From Triops longicaudatus (taxonomy: Eukaryota > Arthropoda > Branchiopoda > Notostraca > Triopsidae), in NCBI GenBank assembly GCA_022885665.1, contig JAGQDJ010000260.1:1-64000 (forward strand): DNA of 64,000 nt. Reading direction: 5' to 3'. Below the pieces are notes generated by a model. That model searched no databases. It saw only the letters and a list, made by a program, of their open reading frames with translations, and was not told the origin of the DNA. Below are positions 1-12,547 of the stretch, in pieces (position 1 is the first letter of the stretch; each line of letters opens with the position of its first letter). A program made the translations under genes and the position numbers.

Positions 1-69
1 ATATATACGCAGGACTACGTTAAGTGTGCTGAGTTACTTACCGGCTGTGAACAAGATACAGTCACCAAG

Positions 70-2037
70 ATGAGCAAATTTACATGTGCAATCTTTACAT
101 TGGTGTTTGCGGTGGGTCTAGCTGTTTCTGAATACAGTCAGCCAGTAAGATTAATTTGCTTAATTTTCCCTACCCTTATGGCTTTTCGTATTCTCAAACA
201 ATTCAATGCACTTCTGTTCAGGATGCAACCCACGCTCAACTTGCCTCTGATGGAACCAGCTGGGTAACGTACCATTTATTAAATAATCAACGTCTTGTTG
301 AGCTTCGTTCTCTATTTTCTGTTCAATTTCATTGACCCAGTTAACCTACTAATAACGTCATTGTTTTCGTTAGTCAATTTCTTACCGTAAATGTTTCTTC
401 AGTTCGCATTCCGAAGCATTTACGAGCGATTCTTCTCGTGTTCTAAAAAGTTCCCCACAAAAAGCACGACACGACGAGCAAGTACAGCTCCAGCTGGTAC
501 AACTCCGGCTGGTACAACTCCAGCAAGCATAGCAACCACAAGGCCATCAGGGGCTCTGGATTGTCCGTACGCTGCCACTGCATTTTCCTCTTACACCAGG
601 AACGGTAACCATTTTCTATACTTGAAAGGCACAGGAGGGTAGGGACAATAGCAACATTTCGCGCTTTGTGACCTTTTTCTCGTAGCACGAACTTTGCTGG
701 CATCTGAATGTGCAACCACTCGATGCAGGTGTTTCTCTACTCTCTGTTAGGCTATTGTATGCTTCTTGCAAACGAAATATAGGAGAGAACTAGCCTTCAA
801 AATGGGAGGTCTTCGGTTATTTTAACCGTCTAACTTGTGGAAACCAAAGTTAACGTCTAACGTGCTTTTTCCCGTAAGACAATTAACCAATCAAATTGCT
901 CATGCTGCTCTAAGCGTATCGTAACGAAAGCTTGCAGTTACAATCAGAAGCAACCTTGGAAGATTTTAGCTTCATCTCCGCCAAGATATAGTACTTTGTA
1001 AGAAAAGTTCTATAAACAGACAAATGCATCGTTGTGGGGCCCCATATTGAAACGCCACACGGTTACCATGACAGCATCTTGAAGCTCAAAAGTTTGTTGT
1101 TTGACAGACTCAAGTTGTTTTCTTCGCAATCATTAACAGCTGATTTATGTGCTTCGGTAAATACAGCCTAAGTCCTTTTCTCGGTGATGGATTTGATCAC
1201 AGCCAACAGTGCTGAACTCCAAAGCAAGCCACGCCATGCAGCGTTGCCGTTTCTCACGACCCATGTCCAGACATCGGCTGTTAATATCGCTTCGACGTTG
1301 TCCTGGTATCTTTAGGTCTCCTGAAAAATTAACTAGGGGACTGTGGTTTCTGAGATTTTCACGTCTTGTTTGGTAGCATTCAATGAGCTCAAATAATATT
1401 TCATAAGAATCTTTGGGTATCTGTAGTGAACGCTGCGGGCTTGACAATGTATTTTTTTTTAAAAAAAAAGGTAGGAAGAGCGCACATTATTCAATATTTC
1501 GACTAATTCCCATTATTCCAAATGCAACTTTGTAGAGTGCTACTGAACGGTGTGTGACATGACTGTGATGTGCTACAGCACATGAAACCTCTCGTTGAAA
1601 AGTTATGGCTTTTGGTACATTCGTAACGTTACTTTTTTCCCTACTTTTTTATATGATTTTATATCTCTTATATATTGCTTAACCGCGAAAACTATCCCGG
1701 AAAATAGGCAAGTGATGTTGACATGGAAATATTCCAGCTCCTTCACCCTCTAAATCTGAATGGTTCGAGTTTATGTCCTATCATGTGATCTGCAGGTACT
1801 ATTTGCCCAGCATTGTCGACTTGCAAATGCGATCAGTCTCTGACAGGACAACCACAACGAGGATATCCATATCCAGATGATTGTTTTACAGATTGCGCCA
1901 AACTACTGAATTGCACCGCTTTTTCTAGTGGCGAATTTAACGGTGATCCCGTCTGCATCTACAGTTTCGACAACCCTCCGGTGTTTTCGCCAAAGCCGTC
2001 TTCCTTTGCATGCGTCTGCCAAGTAACGCTTACTTAA
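70..2037 (+). CDS. Secreted cysteine-rich PAN/apple-like protein, gene 1
   Basis: Proposed exons 70-144, 222-263, 403-604 and 1796-2037 give 186 residues with all phases consistent. The ATG at 70 opens a hydrophobic signal peptide (MSKFTCAIFTLVFAVGLAVS). The third exon encodes a Thr/Pro/Ala-rich linker (APAGTTPAGTTPA) typical of an O-glycosylated spacer. The last exon holds a Cys-rich domain, CKC..CFTDCAKLLNCTAF..VCIYS..FACVC, whose spacing matches the C-terminal domain of the gene at 4368, so the two are probably paralogues. Joining 604 to 1796 creates an NGT glycosylation site. The domain resembles PAN/apple folds (two or three disulphides, ligand binding), but this is a weak family match. 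The 42-nt second exon and the 1.2-kb last intron are the least certain parts. No function is assigned beyond secreted adhesive or binding protein. Confidence 0.5.
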
Positions 2038-3339
2038 CCAATTTTCATAAAGTGTTATAACCTTTTCTTATTTCTTCAGAAATAATCTACGAATTGAATG
2101 TGTAGCATCTATATACTGATTCATGTATTGAAAGAATGCCGCAAAGCTTTATCCTTCTGGTAAAACCACGTCAGCCTCTTCCTTTCGCTGTCGACTTCAT
2201 GGCAGTCCACAGCACTTCTCTAATCTATAAGTAGAACGGTGGCGGGATTAACTACACTTACTTCACAACCCTGGTCGTTCTATGACTTTATAAGTTTGGC
2301 AATAAAACACCGCATACGAAGTATAATGCTTCCCTACTATTATTTTCTTCTGCGACCATTTGCATTTCTCTATAGTACTGCTTCCTATCTAAACAGAAAC
2401 TCGCGCATACATTCAAAGTTCGTATCCAAAATTAAAATGAACTTGTAAAGCGTGTTTCTGTTAAACTTTTACTGTGATGAGGGGCAAACTGGCTTGCCAG
2501 CGGCCCATGCGAGAATTCTAAGACCGGCCACACTAAACTCTTTTGATATAATTGTTACGAAGAAAGCATCGTTCCGAAAAGACATTTGCCACAATGCCAT
2601 TAAGTGAACGAATATGAGAAAGCTAATCGAAAACCCCTTTGGTCTCCTACCTAATCAAGGGAGAGTTTTGCTGAAAAACAGTTAATGCAAACAGTAGCAA
2701 GGGTGCGTTTCAGTGACCAACGCTTTCTGTTGTTCAGCGTTCAGCTCGACGATAAATTACGCACTGTTTGGCTAGCGGGTACAAGCAGGGTTGTCAGATT
2801 TTTCCCCTAAGACCATGATGTAAATAAAGAGAAGAAGTCTGTACAAAGCCTTGTCATCAGAAAATAGAAGGATAAGGAGGGCCCAGACAGTTGATTGGCT
2901 GAGAAACGCATGGAGTAGAACACACTGTTCATTGGCTAAAATTTATGTATCGATCTAGGTGCTCAAATGTATCGACTATAGTGCAGTTGAAGCCTCGATA
3001 ACAATAACACTCGTTCAATCAACAATGTTATTAAGACCGGGCAACTAAGTAATCGATAAATCTTTTTTATATCGATTTATGTTTAGACTGATTCTCATGG
3101 TTCCTGCTAGAGAGTCTTTATCAAATTCACTCACGTCACGTAGCAAAACCGTGGGAACTTTGAACCTTTCACTTCAACGAAGAAAGTGTCAAGGGAAACA
3201 GGAGAACCTCAGTGGACCTCAATGGCGTTTTGCAGTGTTCGTACGCAAAATGGACAGATGTGGCTAGGCTCGCCACGAAGTCTGTAAAATGATAAAGAGA
3301 ATCCTCGCCTTCCAAGGCATTAGCCTGAAGGCTCACATA
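2038..3339. other. Intergenic, no supported gene
   Basis: AT-rich DNA between the two cysteine-rich genes. Open frames here are short, lack splice-supported continuation and resemble no family. I see no RNA gene or structured repeat before the simple repeat that follows. Confidence 0.6.
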
Positions 3340-3832
3340 GTTACATATATAGATACACATAGATACAGATAGATACACATATAAATAGGTATATAGATAC
3401 ATATATAGATACATATGCAGTACACGTATATCTATACAAGTATCTATACATATAGATACATGTATAGATACACGTTGTTACGTTCTACTCCTTTTCAAAT
3501 ACCGTTTATTCGTAACTTCCAATTTACATCAACACCAAAACGAACTCCGATACAAATTCACACAAAAACACTCTCCTTCTCGTGCTAACTCACACCACGC
3601 TTACAACAATCAAACTTCACGCTCAAGAAACGGAACCGTCTCCAAAGAAGGTCAGAAAGGAACTCCCCATTACAGGCTCGGTGCAGGGAATTTCATTCTT
3701 ACCAACAATGAATCTTAGGATTCGTTGTTGGGCTGCTACGAAATTGACTGTTGGGTAATAACGAACGCCACAATATATAGATACATATAAAGATACATAT
3801 AAAGATATATACATAGATACGTATCTTGTTAA
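3340..3832. repeat. ATAGATAC-type simple repeat split by a solo LTR
   Basis: Degenerate tandem units of ATAGATAC/ATATAGATAC run from about 3345 to 3475 and resume from 3773 to about 3825. The 297-bp interruption is the solo LTR annotated separately, so the array was probably continuous before insertion. Confidence 0.8.
3476..3772 (-). mobile_element. Solo LTR, copy 1
   Basis: A 297-bp segment with TG..CA ends (TGTTACG...GCCACA). It matches 17273-17575 in inverted orientation over its whole length, and 25556-25716 partially. It has no coding capacity and no second LTR nearby, so it reads as a solo LTR or LTR-like non-autonomous element. Which end is 5' cannot be fixed from the sequence; the strand is arbitrary and opposite to copy 2. 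Confidence 0.6.
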
Positions 3833-4367
3833 AAGAAATGAATTGACTAACTTGAGAAATTATTGAACTTCAATATTCATTCACAATGATCAGTCAATCC
3901 AAAGTTAGTGTAAATTGACTTAAAGTCAAACATTAAGTTAATGAATCGACTTTGCCCAGCTCTGTTGCCCGTTATCGATTATATATGAAACGATATAATC
4001 CTTTGTTACGAAGTAGTTACCAAAACATCTAACATATTGGCCACCTTATCGACCAACAGTGCAAAGAACAGTGTATATGTATAATACGTAGATACAAGCA
4101 ATATGACCTATCCGTCTCACTGACAATAACGCTGTCATTTTCATTAACCTGACTAATGGGCAATTTACGCGGAAGGAAGCACAGACAAAAAGCATTGATT
4201 GCTTCACCGAAAGTCTTATACGTTGACCTCAGAGAACTCACCTTTTCTCGTACATGCGACATTCGGATTGTTTTGCTGCGTTACCACAACTGTTCACAAA
4301 TCAGTACCCAAAACAGACACAGGTTTGAATAGTTGTGCCCTCCGTGTAGGAAAAGTTGTCTGCAACA

Positions 4368-5075
4368 ATGCTAACATTAGTTATCGTGTTGTTCATATCT
4401 GCAGGTATTCATACTTTCTATACAGAAATACCAGCAGCGTTGACATTTTTCTATTTGTCAGGTGAAGTCATAAGCTCGCAGCTGTCGAACAAAATCGTCT
4501 GTACTGACGGGCAAGAGCCGTTTGTTGCACCTACCAATTCAGCTGTTTATGAGCCTTCGTTGATAGCTTGTGCACTACGCTGTCAAAGAACGAATAATTG
4601 CAAGAATTTTAATTTCATAGCTGGTCGTTGTCATGTAAACAATATCTTCGCACAAAACCCTGGCGTAGTCTGCGCTCAGGAATTCATTTCGAAGGAGAGG
4701 TTCAATTGTATAAGCGATGAGAAATTCATAGCTAAAGCAGGTAAAGTACCTAACAAAACTATATCAGAGTCATTATTTAAAAGTGCCTGTTCATCTTTTA
4801 CTGTTTGTATTTTGCTTGCAGGAATTACAGGAAAGGTGTTAGATTGCGTTTGCAGTCACAGACCTAGTGACGACAATCTCTGGCAAGATTACTACGAGAG
4901 TACCCCAACCGATGCCCACGTTGACATGTGCATTGACAAATGTACAAGCCCTATACGATGTCAAACGTATTACGGAACAACGATAACCATGCCTTGCAGA
5001 ATATGTACATCTCCGCCATGTTCGATAACGCTCAATACGGAATACGCTTACCGGGTAATCTGTTCAGTGCTGTGA
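4368..5075 (+). CDS. Secreted cysteine-rich PAN/apple-like protein, gene 2
   Basis: Exons 4368-4404, 4462-4740 and 4822-5075 give 189 residues. The 37-nt first exon encodes a signal peptide (MLTLVIVLFISAG). Exon 2 carries a PAN/apple signature: LIACALRCQRTNNCKNFNF followed by GRCHVNN. Exon 3 carries a second Cys-rich unit (CVC...MCIDKCTSPIRC...PCRICTSPPC). Both introns (57 and 81 nt) have lengths divisible by three and contain no in-frame stop, so the unspliced message also reads straight through (239 codons from an upstream non-ATG codon). Splicing is preferred because both introns have GT..AG ends and T-rich 3' ends, and removing the first places the signal peptide directly before the mature protein. 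It lies about 2.3 kb from its presumed paralogue, on the same strand. Confidence 0.6.
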   Translation: MLTLVIVLFISAGIHTFYTEIPAALTFFYLSGEVISSQLSNKIVCTDGQEPFVAPTNSAVYEPSLIACALRCQRTNNCKNFNFIAGRCHVNNIFAQNPGVVCAQEFISKERFNCISDEKFIAKAGKVPNKTISESLFKSACSSFTVCILLAGITGKVLDCVCSHRPSDDNLWQDYYESTPTDAHVDMCIDKCTSPIRCQTYYGTTITMPCRICTSPPCSITLNTEYAYRVICSVL

Positions 5076-5469
5076 AACACCGTAAATATTCTTATCTTAT
5101 CCCACCGAGTTTTTCTTTTAATTCCCAAAACGTTCGTAAGCATATTCCTGACAGAAACTTCCTGGCGATACGTTTGCTTTTGTCCCATCCATCGAAATCC
5201 ACTGCAAGTAATTAACTCGAAAATGCCTATTTACATCAGAGTATGTATTTCGTTTAAATTTTTCGTTTAAAGTGTGTGTAATACGCAACAATATACCGGT
5301 TCGCACAACAATATCAGGCACTGAAGTTTATAAATACATCCCGCAAGCGATATGTGATACAAAAAATCAAGAACATCGGAAAACTTTTTTGTTGAGGCGG
5401 ATATTTGGAAATATTCGTAAAGTATCAAAATTAATTTATTTTTAAAACTCTTTTCAGGCTTACATTATT
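5076..5469. other. Intergenic between convergent genes
   Basis: 394 bp separating the stop of the second Cys-rich gene from the stop of the Ras-like gene. It must contain both 3' UTRs; nothing else is seen. Confidence 0.5.
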
Positions 5470-8400
5470 TCACACGGAGCGTTTCTTAAATACCGATTTC
5501 AGAGTTCCTTCTACGTTGGGCATGGCGACAGTCATGGCTGATAAGGACGAAGATTTATGGACCGCGTCACGTGATACTGCATTCCGTCCAATAAGAGATC
5601 CAATCACTCGACTCATCGTAAACACTGATTTCTTCCGCTGGCGACGCTCGGCCGTGTTATTGTTGTTGTTGGACCCAAACGCTGACAATACCACTGAGTT
5701 ATTGTTATTATTATTACTACTACAGGTCGTGTTGTTCAACACGTTGCCCACAATGCCGTGACCGTAATTCAGACTCGGAAGTGACGAACCCGTGACATGG
5801 CTCAGTTTCGCTGATCGCGCTTCGTGGATGATGTGGTGGAATATGTCGTAAATGGCTGTTTCAGATTCGCCTTCCGCAGCTGAAACTTCGCTGAAGTCAG
5901 TTCTGTATTTCTGGGCCAATTCTTTCCCCTCCGTGACTTCCACCTACGCTTGCAGATAAAAACAAGGTATTAAGTTAGTGAAAAGCATTGTTCTGAAAGT
6001 TCTTGTTTTCCAGAGCACAAATGGAAGAATTGGATTGAAAAAACGTGAAGGAAGGAAGGGAATTGAAGTTAGAAGCGCTTACTTCGCGTAAATGGGTCAA
6101 ATCTTTCTTGTTGGCGAGCAAGAGCAGTGGTATTGTGCTAGAGCGATTGGGAACATTCCGCAGTGCCAACAACGCATCCCGGGCTGCACGAAAACTAGCG
6201 CGGTCCACAATGGAGTACACGATAATGACGCCATCGCCGTTCAAAGTTTTGGAGACAGGAAGACTCGTGTTGTCCTATTGTCCGAGAAATAAGGAAATTT
6301 TAGCATCCAAGTGCAGATATACATCCAAGTACAAGTATATAGACTTGTTTTAATAATATTTGTATTTAAAGAACCGCGGAATGTTTTTTGCGTTTTTTTT
6401 TTAAGTTTATTTTTTTTCTTTTTTTTTAAAGAGTTCCACTTCTGGAAAGGTATTGTTACAAAAGAAAATGAAATTATTATTGAAAAGAAAATGTATATTC
6501 AGAATTGAAAAGCATACCAACGAAAATGCAATACTTCTTTTTATCATTATTAATGTTTAATTAATGTTTCGAATGACAACTAGCAGATTCATCATTAAGA
6601 GAGATTTCTTAGAAAACGTATTAAGGAAGAGAGTAGAGTACATAAAGCATGTGTTGCCAATGCGAGAACCTAAGAAGACGTCCGGTGCTAAATATAGCTT
6701 TCCTGATTTACTTAAAAAAGCAGAATTTCTTGCAATTCTGTCTTTCCTGTCCAAACATCCTTTGAAAAGCTCGTCTAACCCCTTCAAAAGATATGGAATG
6801 GGTTGCAACGGACTTGGATATGTGGCTAGGTCAAAAAGAGACAAGAACAAGATCAGATTTCGGCGTTGGTTATAATTAGCAGGGACCAGTTGGCTCTCCC
6901 TGTCGTTAGACTAGCAGGGGAAAATGGAGTTTAGCACTTCATAACTCCCGAACAAGCCAACTAGAATAGCGTTCATTCAGATCCTTGATTCTGCAATTGA
7001 TGACGCATTCGTACGACTTATATTGAATTAGATTTATACCGTGTGTTGGTTTATACTTATAAAGTCTATAACAGTAAAACTGTTGTGGCGTTTACTATTG
7101 TCTGTATCAAGCAACGCCCCTGGCGGCTAGAATGTGCATAATCCGCCATTAGACGCTAACTTCAGGAAATTATGCAATGACAGAAATACAATTTTGTCAA
7201 AAAATACTACAGTTATTGAAACAATGAGCCTTGGGTATTAAGAGAGACTTCGAGCTAAGCTTTAAAGTAAGTTAACATATTTTGCCTTCCTTTCCTTAAT
7301 TGTTAAAAGGTTGGCGTGTATACTCAAACAGGTTGTCATAGACACTATTCCGTGCAGAAAAGAAAGAAATAGCTTGGTATTTTAATTTTGTTTGATAAGC
7401 TAGACAAACTCAAAATAAAAAATTAAATCATGAAAACAAATACGTATTTTAGCACTGTTCAGCAAAATTGAGTTTCTGTCATTGTTTACGTTCTACAAGT
7501 AAGCGCCTGATGGCGGGTTGTAGCTTCCCTTGCTCCGCTAGATGGTACTTTACAGGACTCAAGAATAATATTGAGACAATACTCAAGACTTTATAGTTAC
7601 GTATGGTTAACTAGGGTTTTTGCTTATTTTAGAGTTTTTGCCTTATTGGGCTTTGCAAAATGCTATTTTTATTACTATTCTCTGTTTATTTCCTCCCAGA
7701 AACTAAGATTTCAGTAAAAGAAAAAGAACTTTACAGAAGTACCTTAAGAAATCTTGAATACTGTTTTTTTTTTTATTTTTTTATGGTTGAATAATAATAA
7801 GGTTAATACTTCTCGTTTTATTTATTTCCGATTTCTTTTGGTATTTAACACGATTTTTTCATATTGAAGGATTACTAAACTTTGTTGTCTTCATTTTTAA
7901 AGCAAATTGACATGAAATGTACAGAATAACACCCGTTCCATGTGTTTGTTTAGTTTCGTGTTTCGTCTTTTCACCTTCAGTCATCTAGAATCACGGGTGT
8001 GTATTTCTGTTGTGTATAAATCACAGAAAATATATAGCACGTTTTTTTAGAGTGTGGCGCACGAAGCTTCAACTGACGGAAATTTGGTTGCCAAGCTTGC
8101 AAACGTGACAGTGATTTTTACCATGCTGCACATTGTTTGACTTTTCTGCTAGTACGTCTCGTGTTTCGTTTGGGTTTTCCCTGTTCATTATTTACCGTTT
8201 TGCTGAATTGTTCGGAACATTTTGCAACACTTTAGGTTTTAGGCTACATGTACACGTCCAACAAAAAGTTCGCTAAAAAATGTGGAAATTGCATACTAAC
8301 GAGCGTTGCACGTTTCTCATTGTTTTGCGTGCAAGAACAGTAAAAATAGTTTCATAAAGCAATACAATGAATTCAAAACAATGTTAAGGGACGGTGCACC

Positions 8401-11282
8401 CGAGCTAGGGACCACGGAGTCCTATAGATGGCATTCCAAGCTCAATACTTTTTTCCGTTGCTTCGCCGCGCCGTCGAATGTTTATACGTCGAGAGAACGG
8501 AAATTGGCAAAAACAAGTCAGGCCATAGCTCACAAACTGAGTGTCGGATTGCAATCCTGTTTTGTGTGAAAATTCGTTTAAAAAATAATCTCGAACATGT
8601 TGAAGCCCAGATTTTAAAACATTTTCCGAAAAAAGTGGAACTTTGGTTCCATTGTGTGAATTTACAAAGCAAATATTTCGCAAAAAAAGCTCTTCGAGTC
8701 TTACTGTCGGAAATTTTTCTGAATATCTAGCTAATTTCGTGAAATGGCCTCACTAATCTCCTGTGTTATTCGCCCATAAGAACCTTAGGTGCACCGTAGC
8801 CGTAAGTACCGAAAATTTATTAAACTTAAAAATTGATAAAATAAAAGAAAAAAGGAAATAAGAAAATAATATTTGCAAATAAGAAAATTTGCTTAACTTT
8901 TTAGCCCTTGAACACCAAAAATAAGCTTACACTATTTATCCCTAAGCTTAATGCAAAGTGAATTAGTGAAATATGCCTTTAATCTTTCTGCAGATTGTAG
9001 TGCTAATTGAAAATAATTAGCCCAGCCTTTGTGTTTGCCAGGCACTCTTAATCCTTCTCGTTCCTCGCTTTGTCACGCTTTTCGATCCAAAGTGGCAGGT
9101 TCGGGAGTAAATAGTTAGCTTGTTAACTTTCCTTGTAGCGAGCGAGGAAAACTGTCTTTCCTCTCTCGACCGAAAGAAAGGCAGAGAAGCAGCTGTAGAA
9201 GTTTCGTGTTTGTTTTCCATTAAAAGTCCATCCGAAACTAATTGGTCTTAAGGGAGAAATAAAAAAGGCGTTTCGTAGCGACGAGTGGTGAGCAAAATAG
9301 AAATTTAGGTCGCGACATCGTCGTCTCTGGACTCAACGTTAAGAGATGAAAGAACCCGCTGAATATGCTATTCGTTACTAATAGACAGGTCCTTGAATGA
9401 TGTCGAGGTCACCGAAACGCCGTGAATAATGGAAACGATGACGTACCAATGTCCTGCTAGTGACAGCAAACCACGCTCTAACGGAAAAAAAGGAATTTTT
9501 TTCACACTTACCGGTTCGTTGGATAAATCCACAAGCTCGACGTCGATATTACTGCCTTCCACAGTAAAACTCTGCCGATATGACAAATCTAAAGTTTAAG
9601 TAGAACAAGAATAAGAAACCTAAATATTTCGTTCATCTTTCAAGTGTAATTTGAAAATTAATTTGGAATTATTTTTACGCATAAATTTTGGAATACAGTT
9701 ATACTGAAGGATGCGGTGTTTTAGTTAAGAACATTACTAATGTTTTACTCAAAATATGTGTAATAAAATATATAATGAAGAATATATATATTTACGATTA
9801 AAAATTATTAAAACTTGTTCAGATTTTGTACGGATAATGGAGACTGACGTTCTGATAGTGTCACTTTAGCTCTATTTAGCTGTTTCAACTCTGAAAACCA
9901 GAATATCCCTGAACAGAAAAATGCCCTAAAAGAAAGAGTGAAGTTAAATTGTAGGAGAGCAATGTAACTAGCGATTTTTTTTTACTTTTGTTATTTCAGT
10001 TCGTTGTACAATTTTAACGCCGAAATATGAGCAAAAATACTCGAAAGTTAACCTTCAGTGAGGGTTGTCCGCAATAAAAGGGTACAGCTATATACGGCTT
10101 TGCTTGTACATTAAGCGCGTTTTTTTTATGCAGAAGCTATTTATTTTTATTTTTTTCAAATTTAAGGAAAATGTGTTGAATTGACAAGTGTTTCAAGGCT
10201 TACAATCATTTATTTAAAACGCCTCTCTTTGATTTTACTGAGCTACTAGAACTGTAGAGGGGCGGGACAGATTAGACACTGGACGAACCGTACAAGAACC
10301 ATAACTAATAAACAACACGATTTAGAAACGGAAAAAATCTACTTAGTGTATACGAAGGTCATATAGTCATCAGTTAATTGAAAAATATCTAAGTTTACAT
10401 GATAAATTAAATAAAAGCTGAATTTGTGGCTTTTTTTTATAAGAAACAGGTTTTTATGTTTTCATTGTTACGTTTAAGGCCACATGGGATATAAAGCGGT
10501 TATGGCGAGTAATATGGGCAACTCTTGCGGAGCATATCTCCAAAACGACTAGTATCAATGTTATGATTTTGGAATATAAAAAATCTTTGAAAAATCTAGT
10601 GTGTTGTGCCGAAGAGATTTTTTCCAAAAAGTCCTTAAAAAGTTTTTAACATAATGCGTAAAATTTTGTCGTTTTTACTAAAACGAAAAATGGACAATAA
10701 ATCTCTTCATCAGCGCACTCTAGATTTTTCCGGAGAATTTGGGACACAAAAATTATAACAATTAGACAAGCCGTTTTCGAGTTATGGTCCGCAAAGTTTT
10801 TGTAAACAAATTGAGAAGTATAGGCAAAATCAACGGAGTTTGGGGTGCCACCTATGGAGAGAAAGCTTAGTTGTGCTCTGTTTTGTGTACAGCGAAAACC
10901 GCAAAAGAATTCTTTGGAAACTCAGCCACAAAAATTCAAAAGTAGGATTATAGGAGACATGGGAACTCGAAAATGGCGCAACTTTTGTTTATTGTACGGC
11001 AACATATCGAATCGCATGCAATTTTTGTCTAAATTACCTGTGTTCGATTTGTATTCGCCGATATACCGCCGTGTCAAATACCGCACCGTTATAGCTGTAA
11101 GAAACCGCGACAAATAATATTGTGTTAAAAGGAAAACAATACATTTTTTGCTGCGTTCCTCTCAGCTTACCGGATTTGCCCACGTGGCGTGCGCCCAAGA
11201 TAAACACCTTGATGTGATTCCCGTCTGCTTTCATGAGGAATCTCTCTTTTTTGTCAAAACTCGAGAGCCTAAGCAGTCTTCC
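5470..11282 (-). CDS. Atypical Ras-family small GTPase (RERG/RASL11-like), 5' end incomplete
   Basis: Exons 11171-11282, 11038-11094, 9512-9588, 6083-6274 and 5470-5943 (transcribed right to left) join in phase to give 303 residues without an ATG at the front, so at least one 5' exon is missing. G1 is intact (GARHVGKS), followed by the switch I region (VRYLTRRYIGEYKSNT). G3, normally DTAGQE, reads DLSNEP and lacks the invariant Gly and Gln. G4 (ANKKDL) and G5 (EVSAAE) are intact. The C-terminus has two asparagine runs separated by a short spacer, then a basic stretch (RRQRKKS), and ends KKRSV with no CAAX box. These traits fit the RERG/RASL10-12 group, which also lacks prenylation. Loss of DxxG predicts impaired GTP hydrolysis or switching. 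The subfamily assignment is inference. Confidence 0.78.
8388..8801. mobile_element. TTAA-flanked MITE, family A, copy 1
   Basis: A 414-bp element inside an intron of the Ras-like gene. Terminal inverted repeats GGGACGGTGCACC and GGTGCACCGTAGCC are flanked by TTAA and GTAA. The interior shares about 200 bp with 19989-20190. TTAA flanks suggest mobilisation by a piggyBac-type transposase. No transposase is encoded here; the open frames inside are not genes. Confidence 0.6.
10478..10885. mobile_element. MITE family B, copy 1
   Basis: About 400 bp beginning after TTAA with GGCCAC. It matches 18785-19185 throughout, for example AACTCTTGCGG, ATAATTTTGTCGTTTTTACT-like blocks and GGAGTTTGGGGTGCCA near the end. 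It lies in an intron of the Ras-like gene. The right end is diverged. No coding potential is recognised. Confidence 0.55.
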
Positions 11283-12547
11283 CTGAAAAGGAGTTCACAA
11301 GCTTTTTAGTATCACATTACCGCTTTCTCAAGTGCTCGTGTAACTTCTAAAAATTTCCAGGAATTCTCTCAATTGTCTTTGTACGCTCGTACTTCGCTCC
11401 ACTCTTTGCCAGATACGTGTCGCATAAGAATTTCACTACGATTTTCTTAAGAATAGACAAATCTTTCCAAATCTGAGTGTTTCAACTTCTTCAAAAAAAT
11501 TCTTCAATTAAAAAAATTCTTCAATTTAATGACAAAGATCTTTGTTGGCATTTTCTCCCGTGGATCTGGTGAATATAATTGAATTTAACGACATCCCTTT
11601 AACTATTTAATAAGTATATTTATATACAACAGTAACAATGAATAAAGAAACGCCAGACTTAGGCTAAGATTCTGGGTCAACGACGTTCTCTGTTACAGAG
11701 TAGGTAGAAAACCGCATCCATTGGACGCAAGTGCCAAGAAAACGCGAGCCAAAAAAATCACTGAAAAATGCACTCTTCTTGAATTATACTATTTCTAACA
11801 ACGCTGAACTGGATTTATACTCATGATGACGTCCGTCATGCCAGTTACATGCGTTTTTGCGGCTGTTTCTACCTTTGTACCAATTAGCGAACACTTAAAT
11901 TAACGAGAGATTGGCAACCTAGGAAAACTTGATCGAACATCTTTAACCTTTATTGAGTGAACCTTTAATCTTCAATGAATGAACCTTTAATCTTTAATGA
12001 ACGAATGAATAATAAATCTACCTTTGGGTTTGATACCAAAGTGTTTATCGAAGAATTGTAAGAAAACGCCTCCGTCACAGCTGATTTATTCCGAGTCCTT
12101 TGTCTTTAGCTGCAAAAGAATCCAAAGAGCACAGTGTTCACGTCGGCACGACAACATGCAACTTGTGACCAAGGGCTTGTTCACCAGTCAAAGTCAACTT
12201 GTCTTCTGCCTGAGCCCGCAAGGATGAAGACGATACTTGTACTCGGTACTAGCGCAACAGGAGACTTGCGAAGGAAGGGAAAAAACAGGAAAAAAGCGCA
12301 AAGAACCCGTTGCTTAATTAACGAAGAAGACTTGCGCTTGCGCAAGCTCACGAAAACTCAGATCAGGTAGGCAAAGAAAACAATGTTAAGGTCGAAAAAG
12401 ATGCTGTATAACTGTTAAAAAAAAACATGGTATACAAAAAATAGATGCCTTAGCAAGTTAAAAAGGGGCGGTAAGTGATACAAATACGTATTGCGTCTTT
12501 GATTTGACGGAGTTTTTGTGTGAGCAATATGTACTCGTAAGGTTTAC

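Noticed and set aside
6557..6875. Overlapping frames on both strands of about 100 codons
   Set aside because: Within an intron of the Ras-like gene. Neither strand shows a recognisable domain, though the minus frame is mildly protein-like; possibly a decayed transposon.
8306..8730. Several frames of 76-100 codons on both strands
   Set aside because: They coincide with MITE A and are not conserved in its second copy.
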